DNA of 64,000 nucleotides from assembly GCF_040712315.1 (NCBI RefSeq), contig NC_134013.1, positions 13,241,001 through 13,305,000 of the forward strand, given 5' to 3'. The notes beneath the pieces were generated by a model. It saw only the letters and a list, made by a program, of their open reading frames with translations, searched no databases and had not been told where the DNA came from. Source of the stretch: Castanea sativa (taxonomy: Eukaryota; Streptophyta; Magnoliopsida; Fagales; Fagaceae). Of the stretch, positions 54,537-64,000 are shown piece after piece; position 1 is the stretch's first letter, and each line of letters starts with the position of its first letter. The position numbers were made by a program, and so were the translations under genes.

Positions 54537-55820
54537 TCAGTGGTAAAACATCTTCAGATTATGAGCATTCCATGGACAGAGAAGTGGTCTTTCATCCAAG
54601 TCCTCTAAATAGTTCGCCCATGTGCCAACAACGGCAGTTACTCTATATGGTCCCTCCCAAGTAGGTGCTAATTTTCCTGCCTTGACATCTTGTGTGTTCC
54701 CTAGAACCTTTCTAAGTAACAAATTACCGACGCTAAACTCCCTTGTCCTCATGTTTCTATTGTATCTCCGCCGTATGGTTGCTGACTCCCGATGTTCTTC
54801 CAACAGGTTCAACTGTCTTACCATTAATTCCCGTATTCTCGGCTGGAGAGAATCCCGAAACTCGGGCATTGCACAAATTTACCTTGGCCGGTATAACTTC
54901 CTCTGCTCCATATGTTAGAGAAAATGGAGTCTCTCCCGTGGACTTTCTTGGTGTTGTCCGGTATGCCCATAGAATGTTGGGAAATTCTTTGGCCCACTTG
55001 CCCTTAACACCCTCTAATCTCTTCTTTAACCCGTTCACAATGGCTTTGTTGGTGGCCTCTGCTTAGCCATTACTCTGCGAGTATGCCGTAGTAGAGTACT
55101 TGTTCCTGATGCTGAGGTTGCTACAAAACTCGCGGAAAACCTTGCTATCAAACTGCAGCCCATTATCTGATATGAGAGATTCTGGCACCCCGAACCTTGT
55201 TACTATGTTTCTCCATACAAATTTCTTAACATCCATATCCCCGATGTTAGCCAATGTCTTTGTCTTTGCCCACTTGGTGAAATAATCCACAGACACTAAA
55301 ACAAACCTTTGGTTTCCCGTATCCCAAGGGAATGGACCAACAATATCTAGCTCCTACTATGCAAAGGGTCACGGACTACTAATAGGATTTAGGCTCCCCG
55401 CCGGCTGGTGGATCATCGGGGCGTGCTTCTGACACTGCTCATACTTTCGTGCATATTCGAAAGCATCCTTTTGCATTCACAGCCACCAAAATCCCTGAGT
55501 CATCGTTCAGTGGGCTAACGAACGCCCCCTGCATGACTGCCACACATTCCCTCATATAACTCGGTCAGGAGTTCTTCAATCCTGCTGGGGTGCAAACACT
55601 GTAGGTGAGGCCCCTCAGAGGACCTTCGATACCGCTTATGATCAACTAATAACCAGTACTGAGCAGCTGTCCAACGTATTCTTTTGGCTTCCTTTTCATC
55701 AACCAGAACTTGGTCCTTAGTTAGGAAGTCGATGATCGAATCCATCCAACACGGTTCAGTCCCCGTTATTAGCGAGACACCTACCTCTGCATTGATACTC
55801 GGTTCTGCTAGTAGCTCCAC
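54537..55820 (-). pseudogene. Gypsy integrase
   Basis: The zinc-binding N-terminal region comes first (LVDHKRYRRSSEGP, CLHPSRIEELLTELYEGMCGSHAGG). The core follows with SVDYFTKWAKTKTLANIG (first Asp) and FGVPESLISDNGLQF (second Asp), and then [23 protein letters not shown]. The C-terminal part, GKLAPTWEGPYRVTAVVG, is the GPY/F module. Stops and frameshifts near 55510, 55300, 55060 and 54870 disrupt it. Known role: insertion of the cDNA into the genome. Confidence 0.9.
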
Positions 55821-56018
55821 TTTGATTAGTCAGGGTACCTCTTCGGTTAATGATGATGCCAAAGTGGCCAAAGAGTCAGCATGCCGATTCTCCCCCCTAG
55901 CCACTTGAAACACCTTTGCTTTCAGAAACCGATTCATAACTTGTTTAACCAGCTGCAAGTACTCCATTATCCGAGGATCCTTGGCCTTAAAACTACCCTA
56001 CACCTGATTAACTACCAA

Positions 56019-56406
56019 TCAGGAATTTGAGTAGACCTCCACCTCTTGAGCACCCAAATCCAATGCGGCTCTTAACCCGCCAAGCAAGGCTTCATACTCG
56101 GCTTCGTTGTTGGAAGCCTTAAAGCCCAACCTAAAAGAATACTCTAGTCTTATACCTTCCGGGATAATGATGACAATTCCAGCTCTAGCTCCCATGGTGT
56201 TAGATGCGCTGTCCACAAAAGACTTTCCACGAGTGAACCTCCACATGACAAACCACTTCTGTTTCCTTCCTTGAGGAGAACTCCGCCACAAAACCGGCTA
56301 GAACCTGACCCTTCATCGAACTTTTTGGTCTATATTTAATGTCAAAGGAGCCTAGCCGGGTCCCCCACTTTGCTATTTTTCTCGTAAAATCTGATCTCTT
56401 CAGCAA
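56019..56406 (-). pseudogene. Gypsy tether and second RNase H
   Basis: RKIAKWGTRLGSFDIKYRPKS marks the end of the first RNase H/tether. After a shift, the second RNase H reads SFVDSASNTMGARAGIVIIIPEG and FKASNNEAEYEALLGGLRAAL. It keeps the conserved N-x-E-A-E-Y-E-A-L block, but the first acidic position reads VDS instead of VDG. The second RNase H is a Tat-lineage feature. Confidence 0.8.
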
Positions 56407-57660
56407 CGCTGAAATGGATATTCGGTTAGTACATAGATGGTGTGGGCCTAAAAGTAATGGGGTAACTTCCTTGTGGCATGCAATAGCGTTAAGACCAACT
56501 TCTCCAAAGGCAAGTACCTCGTCTTGGCATCCACCAAGGTCTTGCTGACATATTATATTGGCTCGTTCACTCCCTAATCCCTTAGAAGCACGGCACTCAC
56601 GGCGTGTTCGGATACCGAGAGGTACATGAATAATTCTTCATCGTGTTTTGGGGCTGTCAGCATGGGCGCTCGTTCTATATATTCCTTCAGGTCCTGGAAA
56701 GCTTTTTCACAATCCTCGTTCCACTAGAATCCCTTCCACTTCTTCAAAAGTTGGTAAAATGGACGACATCGATCGGAAAACTTGAAAATGAACCGGTTAA
56801 GTGCAGCTAACATGCGAGTCAATACTGGGACTTCCTTTGGGTTGCTCGGCGACTTGAGGCGCTTCACAGCTTCAATCTGATCAAGGTTAAATTCTATTCC
56901 TCGGTTACTGATCAAATACCTAAGGAACTTGTCAGCCCCCACTCCGAAAGCACACTTGTCAGTATTGAGGTGCAGCTTGTGTTTTCGGAGTACTTCGAAC
57001 ACCTTTTTGAGATTGTCAATGTTGTGTCTCCTGTTTGCTTTTTACCACCATATCGTCAATGTACACCTCAACTGTATGCCCAATCTTATCTTTGAACATT
57101 CTCGTCATCATCCGTTGATAAGTGGCTCCGGCATTCTTTAGCCCAAATGGCATCACAGTATAATGGTAATTAGCATCAAGGGAAATGAATGTTGCCTTCT
57201 CCTGGTCCTCAGCTACTAGGGCAATTTGATGGTAACCTTGAAAAACATCCAAAAAGCTCATTCTCGGGTAACTGTACGTGGCATCCACTAGCTGATCAAT
57301 CTTCAGCATGGGGAATGGGTCTTTTGGGCATGCTCAGTTTAAATTAGTAAAATCGACACAAACCCTCCATTTTCCGTTCTTTTTCTTCACCACTACGATA
57401 TTTGCTAGCCACTCCAGAAAGAAAACCTCATTTATTGCCCCTACCTTCTTTAACTTCTTGACCTCTTGCTTAACAGCTTCGACGTGCTCCTTAGTCGATC
57501 TCCTCGGCTTTTGCTTCTTGGGAGGGAAGAATGGGTCCACATTAAGCTTGTGAACTATGAATTCAGAGTCTACCCTAGGTACCTCGTACGGGCTCAAAGC
57601 AAACACGTCCACATTCTGTACAAGGAACAGCAGCATCCCCACCTTATCCTCATCCTTCAT
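56407..57660 (-). pseudogene. Gypsy reverse transcriptase and first RNase H
   Basis: The RT starts with KLNVDPFFPPKKQKPRR and GAINEVFFLEWLANIVVVKKKNGKWRVCVDF. DVFQGYHQIALV holds the first catalytic Asp, MPFGLKNAGATYQRMM follows, and VEVYIDDMVVKS gives the catalytic YIDD. The thumb/connection region reads CAFGVGADKFL and LNRFIFKFSDRCRPFYQLLKK. The first RNase H follows at about 56640-56560 (MYLSVSEHAVSAVLLRD). Shifts occur near 57320, 57010 and 56720. Known role: copying the element RNA. Confidence 0.92.
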
Positions 57661-57870
57661 ACTAGCTCCTATCTAGAAACTCTTATCATCTTTCAGTAGT
57701 ATCCTTACCTTTATTCCTCGGCACCACAAGCCCCCCTGTCCTCCTAGGGCCCTTGTAATTGCTATAAGGGAACCTCTTCGGCTAGCTTCTTCTGTTTGAT
57801 CTCCCCTGTTAACAGCGGCCACCAAGCATCGCCTGGCCACTTGCTGATTTTCCCTCACTATAGCAATACC

Positions 57871-58533
57871 TTACTCGGTGTGGAATTTGACTTTCACATG
57901 TAGGGTGGATGGAACTGCCCCCATTGCATGAATCCATGGCCTTCCAAGAATTGCCGTATACGGCAAAAATGAGGCGACCACTATGAACATTACCATTACC
58001 TCCTTGCCCTTCATGTTTACGAGAAGTGGAATCTGCCCTTTTGGGATCACCATCTAGCCATTGAACCCTACTAAGGGTGTGTCATATTTAGTGAGATTCT
58101 TGTTTTTCAACCCAAACCCCCTAAATAGGTCAGGATACATCACTTCAGCACCACTCCCTTGATCTATCAATACCCTCTTCATTATAAAGCCATTTATTCG
58201 GACAGTGACCACTAAAGCATCGTTGTGTGGCTGGATCGTTCCTTCCAGATCATCATTATTGAAGGCAATGGGCTCCCGAGTAAGCTTTAACTTCTTCTCG
58301 GAGGGTTGTTTTTCTAGGCAACCTTCTGCTGGCACCACAGTTAATACCCATTTCCTTCCGGACACCACGATACCCCTTGAAGCGGCATGGATGACCTCTA
58401 TCACTCCTAATAGGGGTGGGAGAGGGTTTCCCCGAGGCTGAGCTCCTTGTCCGGCGTCTTGATTCCTTGGGTCTATTACAAACTCTTTCAAGTACCCTAC
58501 TTTCACCAGTTGCTCAAGATGCTCTTTCAGCAC
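57871..58533 (-). pseudogene. Gypsy protease region
   Basis: LVVTVRINGFIMKRVLIDQGSGAEVMYPDLF carries the aspartic-protease active site in the form D-Q-G-S-G, which is usual in this lineage. After a break, YTAILGRPWIHAMGAVPS follows, the second conserved retropepsin block. The upstream part (LKEHLEQLVKVGYLKEFV) is the end of gag. Known role: cleavage of the polyprotein. Confidence 0.85.
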
Positions 58534-59807
58534 CCTGCATTGCTCGGTGTAATGCCCCTTATCTTTATGGTAATTACAGTATAGGTTTTGATTTCTCCTC
58601 GATGGGTCACCCCTATCTTATTCAACCACCGAAAGTATGGCTCATTTTTTATTTGATCTACAATTCTGTGCACCAGCTCTTTGAATGTCACGTTCACCTC
58701 CCCAACCTATGCGCCTAACTCCCGAATCCTAAAATCCCTCTAGGGCCTTGATTGAAAACCCCCCTACCGAGGCTGACTTATGATTGGTGCTATGCCCTTG
58801 TTCTGCTATGGGTCATCCTCTAACCTCTTGTATTCTTCAATGTGCCTCATCAGCTGCCTCATATCCTCAGGTGGCCTCCTCGTCAACGAGTCTCGTAGTT
58901 CGGAATCCTCAGGCAATCCCAAACGAAAGGTACTCGCTGCGATTATTTTGTTGCCTCTTCCAATTTCATTATACAACTCCAAATATCGGTTTGCATAGCT
59001 GCAGAGGGTTATCCCTACCCCTATTTTCATTGATAGTAATGCATCCACGGGCTATGGAACTCGGTTGCATGTCATGAACCGAACACCAAACTCTTGAATT
59101 AACTTGGCAAAACTGTGAATTGAGCCTTTCCTTAATCCGTTGAACCACCTTAAGGCAGTGGGTCCAAGACTCAAGGGAAATACCTTACACTTTGATGCAT
59201 CGTTATGAGTATGCAAGGACATCATTTGAATATAATGGCTCACGTGCTCTACCGGGTCCATTTTCCCGTCGTAAGAATTGAATGGAGGCTGCACAAATGT
59301 ACCTATCATGGGTGCCCGTTCAATGTCCCCTGAGAATAGCGAACGAGTAGCTCTGCGTAATGCTCGGATTATAGTGTCCATAGCAGCATTCTGGGGTCGT
59401 TGGTCCTCTAGGGAAATTGAGTCCCAGTCTGCATACTCCCGTGAATAATCCCGGTGTCAGTGGGTACCAGATTGATGGGAGCTTGCTCTATAGTGACCTC
59501 CCACACTAGCCGACGCTTACTCGTGGTCCCTTCTTTGACGCCTACCTCTTGCTTCCAACTCCAAATCCCTCACCAACCTACGCAAACGTTCGAGCTCTTC
59601 TTCCCTTTCATCAAAACAATGATGCCCCGAAGCACCAGATAATGTCTAATGCATTTGAAACAACCCTTCTCTAAGGTCAGAACGCTCTTCCTCCTGCTCA
59701 CGTTGCTTGTCTTTGTACCTTTTTTGCCTTCTTTCTCGCCTAGTAGATCCCTGTGAAGATCTCCGAGAACCACTTTCAGCATAACTTCCTGATTGACCTT
59801 CGGACAT
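58534..59807 (-). pseudogene. Gypsy gag
   Basis: The ATG at 59807 opens MSEGQSGSYAESGSRRSSQG, a Ser/Arg-rich N-terminus with a charged helix (EEEERSDLREG). The retrotransposon gag domain lies at 59381-59052 (PPFNSYDGKMDPVEHVSHYIQMM, KVFPLSLGPTALRWFNGL) and 59048-58806 (SYANRYLELYNEIG, FRLGLPEDSELRDSLTRRP). Frame breaks occur near 59650, 59400, 59050 and 58800. Known role: capsid and nucleocapsid formation. Confidence 0.88.
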
Positions 59808-59850
59808 TTTCCCTGTGTGAGTCTTGGCAGAACCACAGCTACGTAGGAGA

Positions 59851-59870
59851 TTCCCACAGATGGCACCAAT
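59851..59870 (-). other. Primer-binding site of the Gypsy element
   Basis: attggtgccatctgtgggaa on the minus strand directly follows the 5' LTR end. It is the same type as the sites at 25084 and 63504. Confidence 0.6.
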
Positions 59871-60590
59871 TGTATGTGTCAAAAATATAGTTAACGAGCT
59901 CAGCCTATTTTTAGGCTCACAATTTATTTGTTTTTTGGGCTTTGGGTTTCCTACTATAAGTGGTCCTTCGCCTGGAGACCTAGCCACTCACTCTAGATTT
60001 TGCAAGCCTTTCTCTCTCTCCCAAAGTCACTCCTCCTTTTCTTGAAATAGTCATTCTTTTCTTTGTGTGTTCTCCCCAGAATTGCCAACCCACCTTCCTC
60101 CTTCTTTTCTCCTATTTATAGGCTAAGATAAGTGGAGGTGTTATGATTACTCCGCCTCACTAGTGCAAATGGGGGTCCAATTCTATCATCTCTAAGTGGA
60201 TGTTTCGTTGGGAGAGGTGGTAATGGCATTGGAACTGATTCCCACCTCCAAAAGCCTGCTCGGCAATGATATTCCTGAAAGCACTACCGGGCGGTCGAGT
60301 ACAGGGTGTCCCCGAACAATAGCACCTCCGACTAGGTTAGAGATGATCGGGAAGGGCCTGCTTTGGGTATCTAGGACAGCGCAGTCTCATTTCAGCTTTT
60401 GGGCCCAAGTTGGGCCCTGAGGCATCTAGACTGAGGCTAAAGATCCGGAATGGGGATAAAGTCATATAATGTATCACAAGGCTTGGGCCCAAGGCCCGCA
60501 GGGCCTGGGGTCCAGCCCCATACAAGTCCATTGGGGCCTGAAGCCCAGCCCCATACAAGGCCCGCGGGGCCTGGGGCCCAGCCCCGAACA
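59871..60590 (-). repeat. 5' LTR of the Gypsy element (720 bp)
   Basis: It matches 49875-50513 over its length. The high-coordinate end has three copies of a GC-rich unit (ggcctggggcccagcccc type; about 60495-60590), where the 3' LTR has one. It is bounded by GGTTA at 60591-60595. Confidence 0.9.
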
Positions 60591-62485
60591 GGTTAAATAA
60601 TGAAACAAAAAGTATCTCAAGTAAATACCTTGAAACTATATACTATAATCTGAAAGCACCAACAATATAATTTCCAAAGCCATAATATCTAACATAAGGT
60701 AAATTATCACAAATATACCACACTAGCACATAGACCGGTCAGGAGATCTACCCATTCACAACTGGCATGATATTGTCCTCTCTAGTATGCAGACTCTTGG
60801 CCCTATGGACAGTAGCCCCACCCATACCCTCAAGGTTTTTCTCTCCCTCCATGGGCACCAGAGAGAGCGCGTCAAATATGACCTCTTTTACATGTGGTCT
60901 TTTGGCCCCATGGACAGCAGCCTCACCCATATATAACCAAGGAACCTCTTCCCCCCATGGGCAGCAGGGAAGAACACGTCATCCAGAGTGAAATGGCACC
61001 GACTTGGATCTGATTTCGTTGTCACAAAGAGTATGAAAACCGAATTGGGTGATCACCGAGAAATCACACATGACATAGGGCTAAAACAACATAAAGCTCA
61101 CAGGTTATATATACTTTGAAATGCATAGTTTATATCCAGGTAGTTTCAGAAAGCCTTAAATAATCTAACTTCCACAAAGTTTGTAATATTTTCAACTTTA
61201 TTCTTGTCAAAAAGATTTTCTATCTTTTTCTCAAATAACAAGACAAGATAAGTATCTTAAAATTTTTCAATATACCATAAAATCAATGAATTTCTTGTCA
61301 AAGATTAAATCAAAGGTGCTCATATTTTCCATATCAACAATTCATACATTTTCCCAAATGCAATACCAAAATGATTTGCTTTTCATATATAATAATATAT
61401 AATAGGGTCACAACACAATACTTTTAAGAAAACATATATCCATATATAATTTTTCAAAATGTGTTTGACCCAAAAACATCATTTATGAAACATGGTTATT
61501 TTTCAAAATCCCATTAAAAAGCTACTTACCTTGCAACCACATTAGCCTAATTCTCCAACCTCCAAGGAGATTAGCTAGAACCTAAACAAAATCAAGTAAA
61601 CCTATCACAATAAGCACAGAGCTTGAAATTGCATCTAGCTACAATTTATGAATTGTCAAATAAGCACCTAATTAGGCAAGCCTAGTATTTAACCTCATCA
61701 ATAGTAATATATTCCACTTCCAAAGTTTCTCAACAAATTGATTCACAAGGCATCTACTCCAATTTATAAAGTTAACCCATTTAATATCATCCCCAACATT
61801 ATGACTAACTTCCATAGAATTTACACTACATCATTAAGAGACCCATGAAAGCAAAATCAAAATATCCTCCAAGACAAGAAATTTAGAACTTCAACTAACT
61901 CCAAATAAACCCAATGGCAATGGAAAAATTAAATTTACCAACCATCACATATTATAACTTAAAACCCCTAAATTTTCACCATAACAAGCCTTAGATAGCC
62001 ACCCAAAAATCATGAACTCACTCATCAAATACATCTACCAAGACCAAAACCCATACATAAAAACACATGAATATCATTTCCAAAGCTCTTAAATCACATG
62101 AATATCATTATTAAAGCTTGGGTAAAATAACCTCAAACAATAACATAATACCCATCAAAAGAGATTAGAACTTTTACCTCAAATAACTTATGTGAAGGTG
62201 TGATGTTCTTGAGGGTTTACCAGTGATTTTGTCAAAAAATGGTGGAGGTGATGAGGAGTGTACCGGTGGGAGAGTGAGGGAGAAGAGTGTGTGTATGTGT
62301 GCTGTGTTGAGTGAAAATGAAAAAGAAAAGAAGCACAAGAATGAGAGTGACTAGCCAAAGAGAGAAAAGAGAGAATTGTGAGATATGTGGTGGGGGAGGA
62401 TGAGTTAGGTGGGGCACGTGTGGGCCTTTTTCTTTGAAAAAAAACTGAACCTTTTTTTTTTGTTCTGACTGATTGGGACGTTATA
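60591..62485. repeat. Right fragment of the unclassified split repeat
   Basis: It continues the repeat at 49345-49874 across the Gypsy element. It has a ~110-base unit repeated twice at about 60775-60975 (ggacagtagccccacccat, ggacagcagcctcacccat), long AT-rich non-coding DNA, and a C/T-rich terminal part. It ends gggacgttata, roughly complementary to the TGTCATGCCCC start. No gene was found. Confidence 0.45.
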
Positions 62486-62619
62486 GTGGCGGCTCCAGAA
62501 ATTTTGTTCGAGGTGTTCATTAAGAAATTTAAATTAAACAAAATTTAATAAAAAACTTGAATATATTGACATAAAAAAACAGTCGCATATACATAAAGTT
62601 TTAAAATTTCATTCTACAA

Positions 62620-62760
62620 GTTTTTCATATTTTGAAATTGTTGTATGATAGCTTCATTATTAATGCTATCAGCCACTTCTTTTTCAATATAAACAATGAA
62701 GTAATCATTAAACTATTGATTTCCCTTTCACTTACCAACATCTTGTCTAAATAAGTAACA
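62620..62760 (-). pseudogene. hAT transposase C-terminal relic
   Basis: On the minus strand VYIEKEVADSINNEAIIQQFQNMKNL ends in a stop codon, preceded out of frame by SEREINSLMITS. This resembles the end of the hAT-dimerisation region of plant TTF-type zinc-finger transposases (…IEKE-(6)-E-x-I…F). Only the tail survives; the edge LTR element begins 20 bases to the right, so it may have cut this relic. Confidence 0.5.
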
Positions 62761-62779
62761 ATATAAACAAAATGCATCA

Positions 62780-63503
62780 TGTGGGGAGTAAAAGGACCCA
62801 AATGGGCATATGGGCCTTTGGACTGTAGCATGGAGGGCCGACCTGCTCCAGAATTGAACTCTACGAATTGGCCAATACGCCGAGGGTCCGAGGGTGCAAC
62901 CGAGGACGAGCTTCTCCTCGGACAAGCCCAAGAGAATTCAAAGCTTCATTATGAAGGTCAAAGCACAACTCTAGAAAGACTAATGGTTAAAGGGGGAAAC
63001 CCTGAACCTTCTCGATACACCAGTGTTAAGGAAAATATCTAGAGCAAAGGCTGCCACCTCCGCATTAAAAACTCTGCACCTACCTCCTTGGCCGCATTAA
63101 TGGGGAAGTGACCCCTGAACAGTATGGCAGAAACTTCTAGTCGGGGTCCCAAAAGGCATCAGAAAAAGGGGTATTTAAGGGGGAGGAAGGCAAAAGAAGG
63201 GGGGATCTCTCTCTCTCTCTCTCACTCTCTCTCTCTCTAAAGAAAAAGAAAGGAAATTAAGGATTGTAACCTGTAAGAAAGTAAGAGAAATAATACAGAG
63301 TTGGTCCTTGGCTTACATCCGAGGAGGCCTATTTGCAATTAACAATTGTTATTCATAAGTGTTTGTAACTCTCAGGCTGTTGTCAAGTTCTCAGTACCTC
63401 TAACCTAAATTTCAAGCCCACACTCTACAAATTTTATTGTTTAAGGCTTGTTGGGCCTGAGCCCATAATCTTCTTTGGGTCCAGGTGCAATTGTGCACTT
63501 ACA
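62780..63503 (+). repeat. 5' LTR of the edge Gypsy element
   Basis: Starts TGTGGGGAGTAAAAGGACCC and ends gcacttaca. It has a TATA-like gtatttaagg (63171-63180) and a (CT)n tract (63206-63238) that would lie in the leader. Same family as the nested solo LTRs at 37739-39355. Confidence 0.85.
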
Positions 63504-63523
63504 ATTGGCGTCGTTTGTGGAAA
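63504..63523 (+). other. Primer-binding site of the edge element
   Basis: attggcgtcgtttgtggaaa starts immediately after the LTR, the same type as the sites at 25084 and 59851-59870. Confidence 0.6.
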
Positions 63524-63550
63524 ATCTAGTCTAGAAAAGGTTGGGATACC

Positions 63551-64000
63551 ATGGCAGGCCTAGGTTCTCACCATGCAGAGTCACAGGGATCACAACCGGA
63601 GGATCTTTTCGAGCGTCTTGAGCGTCGAAGGGATCGTGAGGGAAGTGTCCATACAGAATACCCTGGGGCTAGCCATACTCAGGGCGGGGGTAGCACCACC
63701 CACGAGGATGGTGCTAGGGCCATGCAGAGGGAGATTGGTCGTCTGAAAGGAAAGTTACGCCACGCCAAACGCAGGTCTTCACCGTCCTCATCTAATCCTT
63801 CCTCAGAGGAGGTACGGGGAGGTAGCTACAGCTCAAGGTCATGCTCACCCCCCAGTGCAATGTCCTCTGGCGAGGAGGACGACCAACCAGCTCGCAGACA
63901 CAAGAAGTTTCCTTCTAGGGGCTTAGGGAACGACGCTATGAGTCAGGCGTTGCATCAACTCTCCAAATCTCCGTTTTCACGGAGGATAGAGAAGGGGAGG
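63551..64000 (+). CDS. Gypsy gag, N-terminal part, open to the window edge
   Basis: The ATG at 63551 (accATGGCA, a good plant context) opens 150 codons without a stop to the last base. The sequence is hydrophilic: MAGLGSHHAESQGSQPEDLF, ERLERRRDREGS, a Gly/Thr linker, then REIGRLKGKLRHAKRRSSPS, Ser-rich stretches and an acidic GEEDDQ. This resembles the disordered N-terminus that precedes the gag domain in Tat-type Gypsy elements. The capsid domain would begin just past the window. It may belong to an intact element. Confidence 0.8.
   Translation, partial: MAGLGSHHAESQGSQPEDLFERLERRRDREGSVHTEYPGASHTQGGGSTTHEDGARAMQREIGRLKGKLRHAKRRSSPSSSNPSSEEVRGGSYSSRSCSPPSAMSSGEEDDQPARRHKKFPSRGLGNDAMSQALHQLSKSPFSRRIEKGR

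Larger units (their letters stand above)
49875..60590 (-). mobile_element. Ty3/Gypsy retrotransposon, Tat type, decayed
   Basis: Minus-strand element of 10.7 kb with LTRs at 59871-60590 (5') and 49875-50513 (3'), and GGTTA on both sides (49870-49874 and 60591-60595). The order is gag, protease, RT, first RNase H, tether, second RNase H, integrase, tandem repeats, an antisense reading frame and 3' LTR. Two RNase H regions, a 3' tandem-repeat zone and an extra antisense frame together point to the Tat lineage. Every open frame is broken, so it is not autonomous now. Confidence 0.92.
62780..64000 (+). mobile_element. Gypsy-type LTR element running off the window edge
   Basis: The 5' LTR (62780-63503), primer site (63504) and open gag (63551 on) are present; the rest lies beyond 64000. 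CATCA at 62775-62779 is the expected left target duplication. Gag is still open, so this may be the youngest element in the window. Confidence 0.85.

Noticed and set aside
62188..62541. Minus-strand frame rich in Ser/His/Pro
   Set aside because: C/T-rich low-complexity end of the unclassified repeat; no domain.

Overview
This is a repeat-rich stretch of a eudicot plant nuclear genome, most likely a woody species. The clues are intron-containing plant genes, a plant MIR171 precursor, plant-type LINE, Copia and Gypsy families, SINEs, MITEs and AT-rich intergenic DNA. The repertoire would fit Fagales, but the species cannot be fixed from this window. Only three features look like functioning host genes. 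They are a four-exon DNL (Zim17-type) zinc-finger protein gene on the minus strand (2042-2958), an intronless ornithine decarboxylase gene on the minus strand (34775-36019), and a MIR171 precursor on the minus strand (about 47715-47850). I found no tRNA, rRNA or CRISPR feature.

Nearly everything else is transposon, much of it nested, and several insertions can be ordered from exact target-site duplications (TSDs). A LINE (minus strand, 4049-9377 plus 17177-about 18035) was cut inside the zinc knuckle of its ORF1 by an LTR element at 9378-17171 (TSD CCAGC). That LTR element carries a Copia-type gag but no pol. In place of pol it has a second reading frame resembling the 'putative plant transposon protein' family, preceded by its own TATA box and a probable leader intron. 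A foldback element near 19394-22580 was split by a 2.9-kb solo LTR (TSD CCACC). At 24653-31388 lies a complete non-autonomous LTR element (TSD ATAAC) with no pol. It holds a nested TAA-flanked MITE, two kinds of internal duplication and a small AT-hook-like reading frame.

The ODC locus (32300-37620) is flanked by direct and inverted duplications, and a relic of an ODC 3' end suggests that a tandem copy was lost. Beyond it are a solo LTR carrying an opposite-orientation solo LTR of the same family (37739-39355), and two long-TIR Mutator-like non-autonomous elements (40718-42152 and 43431-44988). The second of these contains an RNase H fragment, a SINE and a MITE. MIR171 sits in the quiet stretch at 44989-49340.

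The right end is a decayed Ty3/Gypsy element of Tat type on the minus strand (49875-60590, TSD GGTTA). It has gag, protease, RT with two RNase H regions, integrase, a 3' tandem-repeat array and an antisense reading frame with its own TATA box. It is inserted in an older unclassified repeat (49345-62485). The window closes with a hAT relic and the 5' LTR and open gag of another Gypsy element that runs off the edge (62780-64000).
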